Of a DNA stretch of 64,000 nucleotides, positions 1 through 7,764 are shown one piece after another; position 1 is the stretch's first letter, and each line of letters opens with the position of its first letter. A program made the position numbers and the translations under genes. The notes under the pieces were generated by a model that was given only the letters and a program-made list of their open reading frames with translations, had not been told where the DNA came from and did no database searches. The DNA is taken from positions 186,001 through 250,000 of the forward strand of contig NZ_WAIE01000002.1 of assembly GCF_008830225.1 (NCBI RefSeq). The letters run 5' to 3'. Origin of the DNA: Pseudodesulfovibrio senegalensis (GTDB lineage: Bacteria > Desulfobacterota > Desulfovibrionia > Desulfovibrionales > Desulfovibrionaceae).

Positions 1-444
1 CATACCAACGATGCGGCCGGTGCCGTGACCCGTCTGGTGGAGATGGGGCTGGAACCGTTCCTTGTGTCCTCGGTCTTGCTGGTGGCTATCAGCCAGCGTC
101 TTGTGCGCCGCAACTGCCCGCATTGCCTTGAAGAGTATGAACCGCATCCGGCTCTTGTGAAATCCTTCGGGTTGGACAACCTCAAGGAAAAGGTCGTTTT
201 CAAACGGGGAGCGGGTTGTCGCCAGTGCCATCAGACCGGTTTTGCCGGGCGTGTGGCCCTGTTTGAAATTCTGTTGGTGGATGAAAACATACAGGACATG
301 ATTCTCAAGGGCGCCACTTCGGTGGAAATCACCCGAGCTGCGGTCAAGGCCAAACTCATGCGCACCCTGAAGAACGATGCGGCGCGCAAGGCAGTGGCCG
401 GAATAACCACCCTTGAAGAAGTGGCAACGGCCATCATGCTGTAG
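1..444 (+). CDS. gspE: GspE/PilB-type secretion ATPase, C-terminal part (5' truncated by window edge)
   Basis: The frame is open from base 1, so the gene begins outside the window; 147 C-terminal residues are visible. They start with the HTNDA segment typical of the GspE/PilB RecA-like ATPase core. Two CxxC pairs follow (CPHC near residue 36 and CRQC near 67), the zinc-binding CM module of GspE/PilB proteins. The family powers assembly of pseudopili or type IV pili from the cytoplasmic side of the inner membrane. The gene ends 10 bases before gspF, whose product is its usual membrane partner, so the two are probably co-transcribed. GspE and PilB cannot be told apart from this fragment. Confidence 0.9.
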   Translation, partial: HTNDAAGAVTRLVEMGLEPFLVSSVLLVAISQRLVRRNCPHCLEEYEPHPALVKSFGLDNLKEKVVFKRGAGCRQCHQTGFAGRVALFEILLVDENIQDMILKGATSVEITRAAVKAKLMRTLKNDAARKAVAGITTLEEVATAIML

Positions 445-454
445 GCAGGAATCA

Positions 455-1678
455 ATGGCGCATTTCAAATATACCGCAATCACGGCCACGGGAACCAAGG
501 CCAAGGGGATCGTGGAGGCTGACAGCTCGGCAGCGGCCGAGGCCATTGTGGCCGACCGGGGGCTTATCCCCACGTCGGTGCGCAAATCCAGGGCCAAGAC
601 GGAAAATGCATCGTCACTGGGCGCCTTCTTCAACAAGGTCAAGCCTCAGGACATCATCCTTTTCACCAAGCAGTTCAGGACATTGCTCGGCGCAGGCGTG
701 CCTGTTACCCGGGCACTGGAAATCCTTGAAGCCCAGACCGAGAACAAGAAACTCAAGACCTGCATCATCGAGATAGGGCAGGAAATCCGGCAGGGATCGC
801 CGTTGCACAAGGCCTTTCGCAAGCGAACGGACATTTTTTCCGAGCTGTACTGCAACATGCTTCAGGCAGGAGAAATATCCGGTACGCTCATGGAGGTTCT
901 GGAACGGCTGATCTACATCGTGGAGCATGAGAACAAGGTCACCAAGGACATCAAGTCCGCGCTGACCTATCCCATCATCGTCATGGTGGCTCTGGCCATC
1001 TGTTTTGTTGTGCTCATCGTGTTCGTGCTGCCCACCTTCATCAATCTGTTCGAGCAGCAGAATATCGAACTGCCGTGGCCCACACGGATATGCATCATGG
1101 TCAACCGGCTGTTGGTGGACTATTGGCCCATCATCGTTGGCGGCATGATCGGCGGCGGCATTGCCCTGTACTATTATTTCAAAAGCGCCAAGGGGCGGCT
1201 GATGCGCGACAGGCTTCTGCTCAAGCTGCCCATTCTGGGCATGGTTTTCCAGAAGGCGGCCATGGCGCGTTTCGGAAGCATTTTTTCCATTCTCCAGTCC
1301 AGCGGCGTCACCGTGCTGGACACTATGGATATTGTTTCCAAAACCATCGGCAATGCGGCTATTTCCAGGGAGTTCGACAAGATACGCACACAGCTGGAGC
1401 AGGGGCGCGGTATATCCGAACCGTTGCGCAAGGCGCGTTACTTCACACCCATGGTCATTTCCATGATAGCAGTGGGCGAGGAATCCGGACGAATTGAAGA
1501 GATGATGCGCGAAGCAGCGCAGCATTACGATTACGAGGTGGAATACGCCGTGTCGCGCATGTCCGAACTGATCGGCCCCATCCTCACTGCCGGGCTGGCC
1601 GTGGTGGTCGGCTTTTTCGCGCTGGCTATCTTTTTGCCGCTTACCGAACTCATGCAAAATGCCATGTCCGCCATGTAG
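455..1678 (+). CDS. gspF: GspF/PilC-family inner-membrane platform protein
   Basis: A 407-residue protein, normal for GspF/PilC. The start chosen is the ATG at 455, preceded by GCAGGA; upstream in-frame codons overlap gspE. The protein has the duplicated T2SSF domain: a cytoplasmic helical half, a membrane segment around YPIIVMVALAICFVVLIVFV, a second pair near WPIIVGGMIGGGIALYYYF, a repeated cytoplasmic half, and a C-terminal segment near LAVVVGFFALAIFLPL. The family forms the rotor-like base on which the ATPase assembles pseudopilins. It sits between gspE and a sigma-54 activator. Confidence 0.92.
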   Translation: MAHFKYTAITATGTKAKGIVEADSSAAAEAIVADRGLIPTSVRKSRAKTENASSLGAFFNKVKPQDIILFTKQFRTLLGAGVPVTRALEILEAQTENKKLKTCIIEIGQEIRQGSPLHKAFRKRTDIFSELYCNMLQAGEISGTLMEVLERLIYIVEHENKVTKDIKSALTYPIIVMVALAICFVVLIVFVLPTFINLFEQQNIELPWPTRICIMVNRLLVDYWPIIVGGMIGGGIALYYYFKSAKGRLMRDRLLLKLPILGMVFQKAAMARFGSIFSILQSSGVTVLDTMDIVSKTIGNAAISREFDKIRTQLEQGRGISEPLRKARYFTPMVISMIAVGEESGRIEEMMREAAQHYDYEVEYAVSRMSELIGPILTAGLAVVVGFFALAIFLPLTELMQNAMSAM

Positions 1679-1696
1679 GACGTGCAGGCAGGTTTC

Positions 1697-3112
1697 ATGC
1701 AACGGGAATACCGCGTCAAGATATACCTTCTCATTCCGGTCATTTTTACCGGATTGTCACTCATCGCCCTGATCGGAGCGTATGAGATCACCGACTATGT
1801 TCGCAGGGCAGGGCAGGAACCTTTCCGTTTTGTTGTATACTGGGCGCTGATCATCATCTCCCTGTGCGGGGCAGTGAGCATACTGGTGGCCCGGCGCATC
1901 ATGCGGCCGCTGGAGCGATTCATTGACCGTGTCGAGCGCAACAGCATATTCCGGGCCTCGCGAACCCGCGGGCAAACGCAGGCCCAACCCGAACAACCTG
2001 AGGCGCAACGCCCTGCCGACGAGTTCAGCCGCATGACACAGGTGTTCGATCACCTGTCTGAAATTCTTGATGTAATCGAGGCTCGGGAACTGTTTCCCTC
2101 CATCGTGGGCCAGAGTCCGGCCATGCGCGCGGTCATGGCCCAGGTGAAGAGCGTGGCACAATCCGATGCCACGGTTCTGCTGCTCGGCGAATCCGGTGTG
2201 GGGAAGGACCTTGTGGCCCGTACCATGCACGACATGAGCCCGCGGCGGGACCATCCCATGGTCAGCCTCAATTGCGCCGCCATTCCCGAGGGGTTGCTGG
2301 AAAGTGAGTTGTTCGGCCATGAAAGGGGTGCATTTACCGGCGCACACGAACGTCGGTTGGGCAAATTCGAATTGGCGGACAAGGGGACGCTGTTTCTGGA
2401 CGAGATAGGCGACATGCCGCTGTCCACCCAGGCAAAGCTGCTACGGGTTCTTCAGGATAAAACGTTTGAACGAGTCGGCGGAAACCGGCCCATACGCACC
2501 GACATCCGCATTATCGCGGCCACCAATCAGGACTTGTCCGAACGTATCAGGGATCAACGTTTTCGTGAGGATCTCTATTACCGCATCAATGTCGTGCGGA
2601 TTCCCATCCCGCCCATGCGCGAGCGGCACGGGGACGTGGTTTTGCTGGCCCATCATTTCCTTGCGCTGCATGGACAGGAATATTCCATCGATGACAAGGC
2701 ATTGAACGCATTGAGCCTGTATGCGTGGCCGGGCAATGTCCGCGAATTGGCCAATGTCATGGAACGGGCCGCAATTTTGTGTGACGGGGTGGTGAAAATG
2801 GAGCACCTTCCCCCGGAGCTGCTGAATCTGCAGCAGAGCGGCAGCAAGGACGGAGCCGAACTTCTGCCTGCGGACGAGCGCCACGGCGCACAGGCCACGG
2901 ACAATCCCCTTGCCGACGCCCTGCCGTTCAGCGATTCCCTGGATGAGCATCTGGCCCGAGTGGAAAAGGACATGATCCGTCGTGCGTTGAAACAGACAGG
3001 CGGGGTTCAGGTGCGTGCCGCCGAGCTTCTGGGCATCAAGGACAGAAGTATGTGGCACCGGGTGAAAAAACATGGCATTGTGGTAGGGAAAATGGAAAAC
3101 GCCAAAAAATGA
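1697..3112 (+). CDS. Membrane-anchored sigma-54-dependent transcriptional activator
   Basis: A 471-residue enhancer-binding protein with no receiver domain. Two hydrophobic segments lie at about residues 9-29 and 46-66, then a short linker and coiled stretch. The AAA+ domain has Walker A GESGVGKD at about 164-171, the sigma-54 contact loop GAFTGA at 211-216, Walker B LFLDEIGD and an arginine-finger segment near FREDLYYR. A Fis-type helix-turn-helix occupies the last 40 residues. The membrane anchor suggests it senses an envelope signal directly. A GTG at 1682 (5 residues longer) is a possible alternative start. A sigma-54 promoter lies about 100 bases downstream, in front of the first pseudopilin, and is its likely target (inference). 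Confidence 0.88.
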   Translation: MQREYRVKIYLLIPVIFTGLSLIALIGAYEITDYVRRAGQEPFRFVVYWALIIISLCGAVSILVARRIMRPLERFIDRVERNSIFRASRTRGQTQAQPEQPEAQRPADEFSRMTQVFDHLSEILDVIEARELFPSIVGQSPAMRAVMAQVKSVAQSDATVLLLGESGVGKDLVARTMHDMSPRRDHPMVSLNCAAIPEGLLESELFGHERGAFTGAHERRLGKFELADKGTLFLDEIGDMPLSTQAKLLRVLQDKTFERVGGNRPIRTDIRIIAATNQDLSERIRDQRFREDLYYRINVVRIPIPPMRERHGDVVLLAHHFLALHGQEYSIDDKALNALSLYAWPGNVRELANVMERAAILCDGVVKMEHLPPELLNLQQSGSKDGAELLPADERHGAQATDNPLADALPFSDSLDEHLARVEKDMIRRALKQTGGVQVRAAELLGIKDRSMWHRVKKHGIVVGKMENAKK

Positions 3113-3120
3113 TGCCCGAT

Positions 3121-3135
3121 CTACATTTTTTGTAG
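3121..3135. promoter_or_regulatory. Short inverted repeat, possible activator-binding site
   Basis: Perfect 5-base arms CTACA and TGTAG around five T residues. It lies about 105-120 bases upstream of the start point expected from the sigma-54 promoter at 3213, the usual distance for an enhancer site. It could instead be a weak 3' end hairpin of the activator gene, but the stem is short and not GC-rich. Confidence 0.35.
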
Positions 3136-3212
3136 GCTGATTTTGTTTCGCCAAGAACTCATTAAGCGCCTTTTTTGTTTGATATTTTTTTAAATTTCGA
3201 GATTGTGCCCCA

Positions 3213-3228
3213 TGGCACGGTCTTTGTA
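3213..3228 (+). promoter_or_regulatory. Sigma-54 (-24/-12) promoter for pseudopilin genes
   Basis: TGGCACG, four bases, then TTGTA: a near-consensus -24/-12 element with the GG and the -12 dinucleotide at the correct 10-base spacing (the -12 C is replaced by T). Transcription should start near 3239, giving a leader of about 90 bases before the ATG at 3330. The adjacent gene upstream encodes a sigma-54 activator. Confidence 0.82.
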
Positions 3229-3329
3229 TTGGTAACGGTAACAATGACGACAAGTGTCAAAAAAAGTGCTGATCCCGAACCAACGGGAATGTGCATACCA
3301 TTTCATCATTAAAAGTATTGGAGGACTCT

Positions 3330-3758
3330 ATGAACAGGAAACAGGAACAGCGCAAGGGCGGCTTCACCCTGATCGAACTCATCACCGTGCTGGTCATTCT
3401 CGGTATTCTGGCCGCAGTGATCACTCCCAAGTATTTCGACCTGCGCGACAGCGCCCGTCAGAAGGCCGCCGATGCGGCTGTGGCCGAAGGCATTGCCCGT
3501 TTCAATCTGGCCTATGCCCAGCAACTGCTGGCCAACGACGGAGCTGCACCGACCGCAAGCCAGACCACCGTGGACGATATGCTCGACCTGACCAATAGCC
3601 GTGTGGATCTGGGCGACTACTGGCTCGAGTATACCTTTGGCACCGTCAGCGGCGACGATCAGGTACAGATTGACGCCTATGGCGAAGATGAAAACGGCAA
3701 CATCGACACCACCACCGGGGTGCTGGCGTCCAACAACGCTACCTGGCCGGAAAATTAG
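3330..3758 (+). CDS. Type II secretion/type IV pilus pseudopilin (first copy)
   Basis: A 142-residue prepilin-like protein. The start at 3330 is set by TTGGAGGACTCT just upstream; the frame opens 39 bases earlier. The short basic leader ends in KGG and is followed by FTLIELITVLVILGILAAVI, so cleavage by prepilin peptidase is expected after Gly, with Glu at +5. The rest is a small globular domain ending in NNATWPEN. It is a clear paralogue of the next gene, sharing the helix, the AVAEGI(A/S)RF segment and the C-terminal NATWPE. A strong terminator follows, so this copy is probably made in excess of the second. Whether it is a major or minor pilin is not decidable. Confidence 0.88.
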   Translation: MNRKQEQRKGGFTLIELITVLVILGILAAVITPKYFDLRDSARQKAADAAVAEGIARFNLAYAQQLLANDGAAPTASQTTVDDMLDLTNSRVDLGDYWLEYTFGTVSGDDQVQIDAYGEDENGNIDTTTGVLASNNATWPEN

Positions 3759-3792
3759 GCTTTTGCCTCGATTTCCGAAATATCGTATATGC

Positions 3793-3823
3793 AAGGGGGG
3801 AACCGGCTGGTTTCCCCCTTTTT
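3793..3823 (+). terminator. Rho-independent terminator between the two pseudopilins
   Basis: A stem of about 12 pairs (AAGGGGGGAACC with GGTTTCCCCCTT, one G-U pair), GGCT loop, then a T run. It lies between the two pseudopilin genes and probably lowers transcription of the second copy from the sigma-54 promoter. Confidence 0.8.
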
Positions 3824-3847
3824 GGTTCATTAACAAGAGGAATGGGG

Positions 3848-4261
3848 ATGAATAAGCACAGGTGCAGGGCTTTCACCATTATCGAGTTGATAACGGTGCT
3901 TGTGGTGCTCGGAATTCTGGCCGCCGTCATTGCGCCTCGGTTTTTCGATCTGCAGGAGGATGCCCGGCTTCGCGCAGCCGAAGGTGCCGTTGCCGAGGGC
4001 ATTTCCCGTTTTCGCATGTCCTATGAAAACTATCAGCTTGCCACCAACGGCCGGGAACCTTCGCAGGACAGTTCGGGCTTTACCGATGTGATGGGATTCG
4101 CCCCGGACACGGATGTGGATGTGGGTGACTATGTGCTGCAATACCATCTGGGCTCGGGCGGCAGTGCGGAAATCATTGAAATCCGTGCCTATTCCAAGGC
4201 CGAGGACGGGAGTGCAGGCAATCTGCTGACTTCCCACAATGCCACGTGGCCCGAGCATTGA
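3848..4261 (+). CDS. Type II secretion/type IV pilus pseudopilin (second copy)
   Basis: A 137-residue prepilin-like protein. The ATG at 3848 is preferred over 3842 because AAGAGG sits at the right distance from it. The leader ends RCRA before FTIIELITVLVVLGILAAVI, so the residue before the cleavage site is Ala where Gly is usual; processing may be less efficient or need a tolerant peptidase. The C-terminus SHNATWPEH mirrors the first copy. It is separated from that copy by a terminator and followed by the PilT-type ATPase genes, so read-through or its own promoter must supply transcription. Confidence 0.86.
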   Translation: MNKHRCRAFTIIELITVLVVLGILAAVIAPRFFDLQEDARLRAAEGAVAEGISRFRMSYENYQLATNGREPSQDSSGFTDVMGFAPDTDVDVGDYVLQYHLGSGGSAEIIEIRAYSKAEDGSAGNLLTSHNATWPEH

Positions 4262-4312
4262 TTGCCACGCGCCTGAAATGATCTTTCGGCATACATTATA
4301 ATACCATTGCCA

Positions 4313-4340
4313 TTGTCCTGGGTGTTCGGACTGCTATAGT
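4313..4340 (+). promoter_or_regulatory. Putative sigma-70 promoter for PilT-type ATPase genes
   Basis: TTGTCC and TATAGT separated by 16 bases, about 40 bases before the ATG at 4380. It suggests the two ATPase genes can be expressed apart from the pseudopilins. Confidence 0.45.
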
Positions 4341-4379
4341 GACAGGGCATGATTACCACACTGAAAAGCGAGTAGCGAG

Positions 4380-5459
4380 ATGGCGCAGATCAATGCCTTT
4401 TTCAAGATGCTCAATGAGCTTGGCGGGTCGGACCTGCATTTGAGCAGCGGTTCTCAACCCATGCTGCGGATTCGCGGCGAGTTGCAGCGTGTCAAGTTTC
4501 CGGAATTGAACAGCCAGGAATTGCAGGGCATGCTCTACGAAATCACGCCGGAGCCGAAGATCAAGGAATTCGAGGAAACCGGGGATGTTGATTTCGGATT
4601 CGATGTGCCGGGGCTGGCGCGATACCGGGTCAATTTTTTCCGCCAGCTGCACGGTGTCTCCGCAGTGTTTCGTCAGATTCCCAGCTCGGTCATGAGCCTC
4701 GACGATCTCGCCATGCCGGAGGTGCTCAAGGATCTGGTCATGTTGCCCAAGGGACTGGTGCTGGTGACAGGGCCCACCGGCAGCGGCAAATCCACCACGC
4801 TGGCAGCCATGATCGACTACGCCAACCGCAAGCGCAAGGACCACATCATCACCATCGAGGATCCGGTGGAATTCGTGCATACGCCGGTGAGCTGTCTCAT
4901 CAACCAGCGAGAAGTTGGCCGCGACACCAAGAGTTTCAAGGCGGCTCTGCGCGGTGCCCTGCGCGAGGATCCGGACATTATCCTTGTGGGCGAAATGCGG
5001 GACTACGAGACCATCGCCCTTGCTCTGGAGGCCGCCGAGACCGGACATCTGGTGCTCTCCACGCTGCACACCATTTCCGCGCCAAAAACCGTGGACAGGG
5101 TCATCGAGGTCTTTCCCGAGGAAATGCAGGCACAGGTCCGGGCCGGTTTTGCGGACTCGTTGAAGGCTGTCATTTCCCAGACACTTTTCCGGCGCGTGGA
5201 CAAACCCGAGCGTGTGGCCGCACAGGAGATTCTCATCGGCGTTCCCGCTGTCCGCAACCTGATTCGCGAAAACAAGAACCACCAGCTTCCTTCCGTGCTC
5301 CAGACCGGCAGGCACCACGGCATGCAGACATTGGATGACGAAATAGACAGGCTGCTGCGTCATGGCATGATTTCGCCGGAGGACGCTTACCGCAACGCCG
5401 TGGACAAGAACCGTTTTGCCTCGGGCGTGGGCATGGATACGCTGGGCGATCTGGGGTAG
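4380..5459 (+). CDS. pilT: PilT-family twitching/retraction ATPase (first copy)
   Basis: A 359-residue hexameric ATPase of the PilT type. Visible motifs are Walker A GPTGSGKSTT, the Asp box near TIEDPVEFVH, Walker B near IILVGEMRDYETI and the His box LSTLHT. PilT proteins disassemble pilus filaments at the inner membrane and drive retraction. It lacks the CxxC module of the assembly ATPase GspE at the start of the window, which agrees with a retraction role. The start has only a weak GAGTAGCGAG ribosome site. The gene ends 4 bases before a second PilT-like gene. Confidence 0.88.
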   Translation: MAQINAFFKMLNELGGSDLHLSSGSQPMLRIRGELQRVKFPELNSQELQGMLYEITPEPKIKEFEETGDVDFGFDVPGLARYRVNFFRQLHGVSAVFRQIPSSVMSLDDLAMPEVLKDLVMLPKGLVLVTGPTGSGKSTTLAAMIDYANRKRKDHIITIEDPVEFVHTPVSCLINQREVGRDTKSFKAALRGALREDPDIILVGEMRDYETIALALEAAETGHLVLSTLHTISAPKTVDRVIEVFPEEMQAQVRAGFADSLKAVISQTLFRRVDKPERVAAQEILIGVPAVRNLIRENKNHQLPSVLQTGRHHGMQTLDDEIDRLLRHGMISPEDAYRNAVDKNRFASGVGMDTLGDLG

Positions 5460-5463
5460 CCAC

Positions 5464-6657
5464 ATGGATTTCGACAGGCAAAGCGTCGACGCGATCATGC
5501 GGCAGGTGCTTCAGCACGACGAAGATGTTTCCGACGTGCTGATCACAGCAGGCAGACCATTGCAGGCCGAAGTGAACGGGGCGTTGCAAAGTGTGCCCCT
5601 GAACCAGGACCCCGGCGTGTTCGGTCCGGCCGAGACCAAAGCCTTTGCCGTGGCCCTCATGGGGGGCAACAGGCGCTGGCACCGCCAGCTCATGAGCAGC
5701 GGCGCCTGCGATTTTTCCTATTCCGTTGCCGGCAAGGCTCGCTTTCGTGTCAATATTTTCAAGCAGCGTGGTACCTTGGCCGTAATCATGCGCAAGCTGC
5801 CGGCTTCGGTGCCCACAATGGAGAGTTTCGGACTGCCGCAGGTTTTTGCGGACATGGCCACCGAACAGAGCGGACTGGTGCTGGTAACCGGCAGCACCGG
5901 GACCGGAAAATCCAACTCACTTGCCGCGTTGGTGGACCGCATCAACGATACCCGCGCCGTGCATATCCTCACGCTGGAAGATCCGGTGGAATTTGCGCAC
6001 CGTCACAAGAAAGCCACCGTGAACCAGCGGGAACTCGGGGTGGATTTCGATACCTTTGCCAACGGGCTGCGCGCAGCGTTTCGCCAATCCCCCAAGGTCA
6101 TTCTCGTGGGGGAAATACGCGATCGCGAGACCATGGACATCGTTCTGCAAGCGGCCGGTACCGGGCATCTGGTGCTGTCCACGCTGCACACCACGGACGC
6201 GGGGTCCACAATCAACCGCATACTCGGCCTGTTCGACAGCTCCGAAGAACGCATCGTGCGCATGAAGCTGGCCGAAAGCCTGCGTTGCATCGTTTCTCAA
6301 CGATTGCTGCCGGATGTTGAACACGGGCGCGTCGCAGCGTTCGAGATACTGCGCAGCACAATGCGCATTCGCGAACTCATTCTCAACGGCGAGTCAGGAG
6401 AAAAGACGTTCTACAACGTTCTGGCCGAGAGCGGGCCGCACGGCATGCAGACCTTTGACCAGCATTTTTTCCAGCTCTACAAGCAGGGGCGCATAACCGA
6501 AGAGACGGCCCTGCTTTCGGCCAGCGACCGCGCACTGCTCAAACGCATGATCGACGAACTCAAGTCCGCGCGGGGAGAATCCGTGAGCGATCTGGTGCTG
6601 GAAGGGCTTGAAGAATCCGGAAACGATGACGACCTTACGGGCGGCCTTGGACGCTGA
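5464..6657 (+). CDS. PilT/PilU-family ATPase (second copy)
   Basis: A 397-residue PilT-family ATPase. The start is the ATG at 5464, 4 bases after the stop of the first copy. Walker A reads GSTGTGKSNS, with Asn-Ser replacing the usual Thr-Thr/Thr-Ser after the lysine; LEDPVEF, GEIRDRETM and LSTLHT follow. The C-terminus carries an acidic extension absent from the first copy. Tandem PilT-like genes resemble the pilT-pilU arrangement, in which the second protein modulates retraction. That assignment is by context and length. The neighbour downstream is a convergent diguanylate cyclase gene. Confidence 0.85.
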   Translation: MDFDRQSVDAIMRQVLQHDEDVSDVLITAGRPLQAEVNGALQSVPLNQDPGVFGPAETKAFAVALMGGNRRWHRQLMSSGACDFSYSVAGKARFRVNIFKQRGTLAVIMRKLPASVPTMESFGLPQVFADMATEQSGLVLVTGSTGTGKSNSLAALVDRINDTRAVHILTLEDPVEFAHRHKKATVNQRELGVDFDTFANGLRAAFRQSPKVILVGEIRDRETMDIVLQAAGTGHLVLSTLHTTDAGSTINRILGLFDSSEERIVRMKLAESLRCIVSQRLLPDVEHGRVAAFEILRSTMRIRELILNGESGEKTFYNVLAESGPHGMQTFDQHFFQLYKQGRITEETALLSASDRALLKRMIDELKSARGESVSDLVLEGLEESGNDDDLTGGLGR

Positions 6658-6674
6658 ACGGCCCAGTCCCCGGC

Positions 6675-7631
6675 TCATACCGTCATCATTTCTATCCTGT
6701 TTCTTCCCTTGTTTTTTGCCTGGTAGAGCATCTTGTCCGCCAACGCCACCAGGTCTTGTGGATTGGAATCCGCCGATGGCGTGGCTGTGGCGATGCCGGT
6801 GCTGACCGTGATTCTGTCCGAAATGGTGGAGGCGGGGTGGGCGATGTCGCTGCGTTCCAGATTGTACTGGATGAGTACGGCAACGCTTTGTGCTCCTTTT
6901 GACGTGGTGTCGGGCAAGACCACCATGAACTCCTCACCTCCGTACCGGGCCATGAAGTCCGCCGGACGCCGGATTGAGCGGCGTATGCATTCCGCGACGC
7001 CCTTGAGGCATGAATCCCCTTGCAGATGACCGAGAGAGTCGTTGTAATTTTTGAAGAAATCAATGTCGGTGATCATGATGGACAAGGGTTTTTCCTCACG
7101 TAACGCCCGTTTCCACTCCTTTTCCAGCGTGGCGTCGAGCCAGCGTCGGTTGGGCACTCCGGTCAGACCGTCATGGTGGGAAAGCTCCTGCAGTTCTGCG
7201 GTCAGTCGCTCCAGTTCCCTTTCCCGTTTCTTGCGTTTTTCCGTTTCCGAAAACAGCCGGAGGGCCGCACGAACACGGGCGCGGAGTTCCACGCGGTTGA
7301 CGGGTTTGCTGATGTAATCCGTGGCTCCGACCTCGAAGGCCTGCTCCAGAATGGTTTCATCTGTCATGGCCGAAACCATGATGATGGGCACGTCGCTGTA
7401 GGCCGGGTCTACCTTGATGCGCCGGGTGGCTTCGATGCCGTCGGTGCCGGGCATGTTGATATCCATGATGATCAGGGCAACGGTTGTGTTGCTTTGGGGG
7501 CAGGCGTCCAGCACCGCGCGCGTCTGGTCGTAGGATTCGCAGGTAACAAGATCCGAAAGTCCGTCGTTACGCAACAGTATTTCAAGGTAGTTGCGCGAGG
7601 TTTCGGTGTCGTCAACTATGATGATAGCCAT
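6675..7631 (-). CDS. Response regulator with GGDEF output (diguanylate cyclase)
   Basis: A 318-residue protein: receiver domain over about residues 1-125 with phospho-acceptor Asp in IIMDINMPGTDG, a coiled linker, then a GGDEF domain with active site GGEEF and an RPAD inhibitory site five residues before it. It should make c-di-GMP when phosphorylated and be product-inhibited. The start at 7631 (MAIIIVDD) is chosen because AGGA lies six bases upstream; the frame is open much further. It is convergent with the PilT-type genes, so c-di-GMP control of pili is plausible (inference). Confidence 0.92.
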   Translation of the reverse strand: MAIIIVDDTETSRNYLEILLRNDGLSDLVTCESYDQTRAVLDACPQSNTTVALIIMDINMPGTDGIEATRRIKVDPAYSDVPIIMVSAMTDETILEQAFEVGATDYISKPVNRVELRARVRAALRLFSETEKRKKRERELERLTAELQELSHHDGLTGVPNRRWLDATLEKEWKRALREEKPLSIMITDIDFFKNYNDSLGHLQGDSCLKGVAECIRRSIRRPADFMARYGGEEFMVVLPDTTSKGAQSVAVLIQYNLERSDIAHPASTISDRITVSTGIATATPSADSNPQDLVALADKMLYQAKNKGRNRIEMMTV

Positions 7632-7661
7632 AAACATCCTGTCGGTTGGAGTGTTTCCAGT

Positions 7662-7670
7662 AGTATACCA
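7662..7670 (-). promoter_or_regulatory. Extended -10 promoter for the diguanylate cyclase
   Basis: On the minus strand TGGTATACT gives an extended -10 element about 30 bases upstream of the start codon. No well-spaced -35 was found. Confidence 0.4.
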
Positions 7671-7764
7671 AAGATAATCTTGCAGTAAGTCAAGGATAAA
7701 AGCACAGGGCGGGAGTGAATCGGCATAAGCTTTAAAAGCACAGCGATTTGGGATAGAAAGGCGT

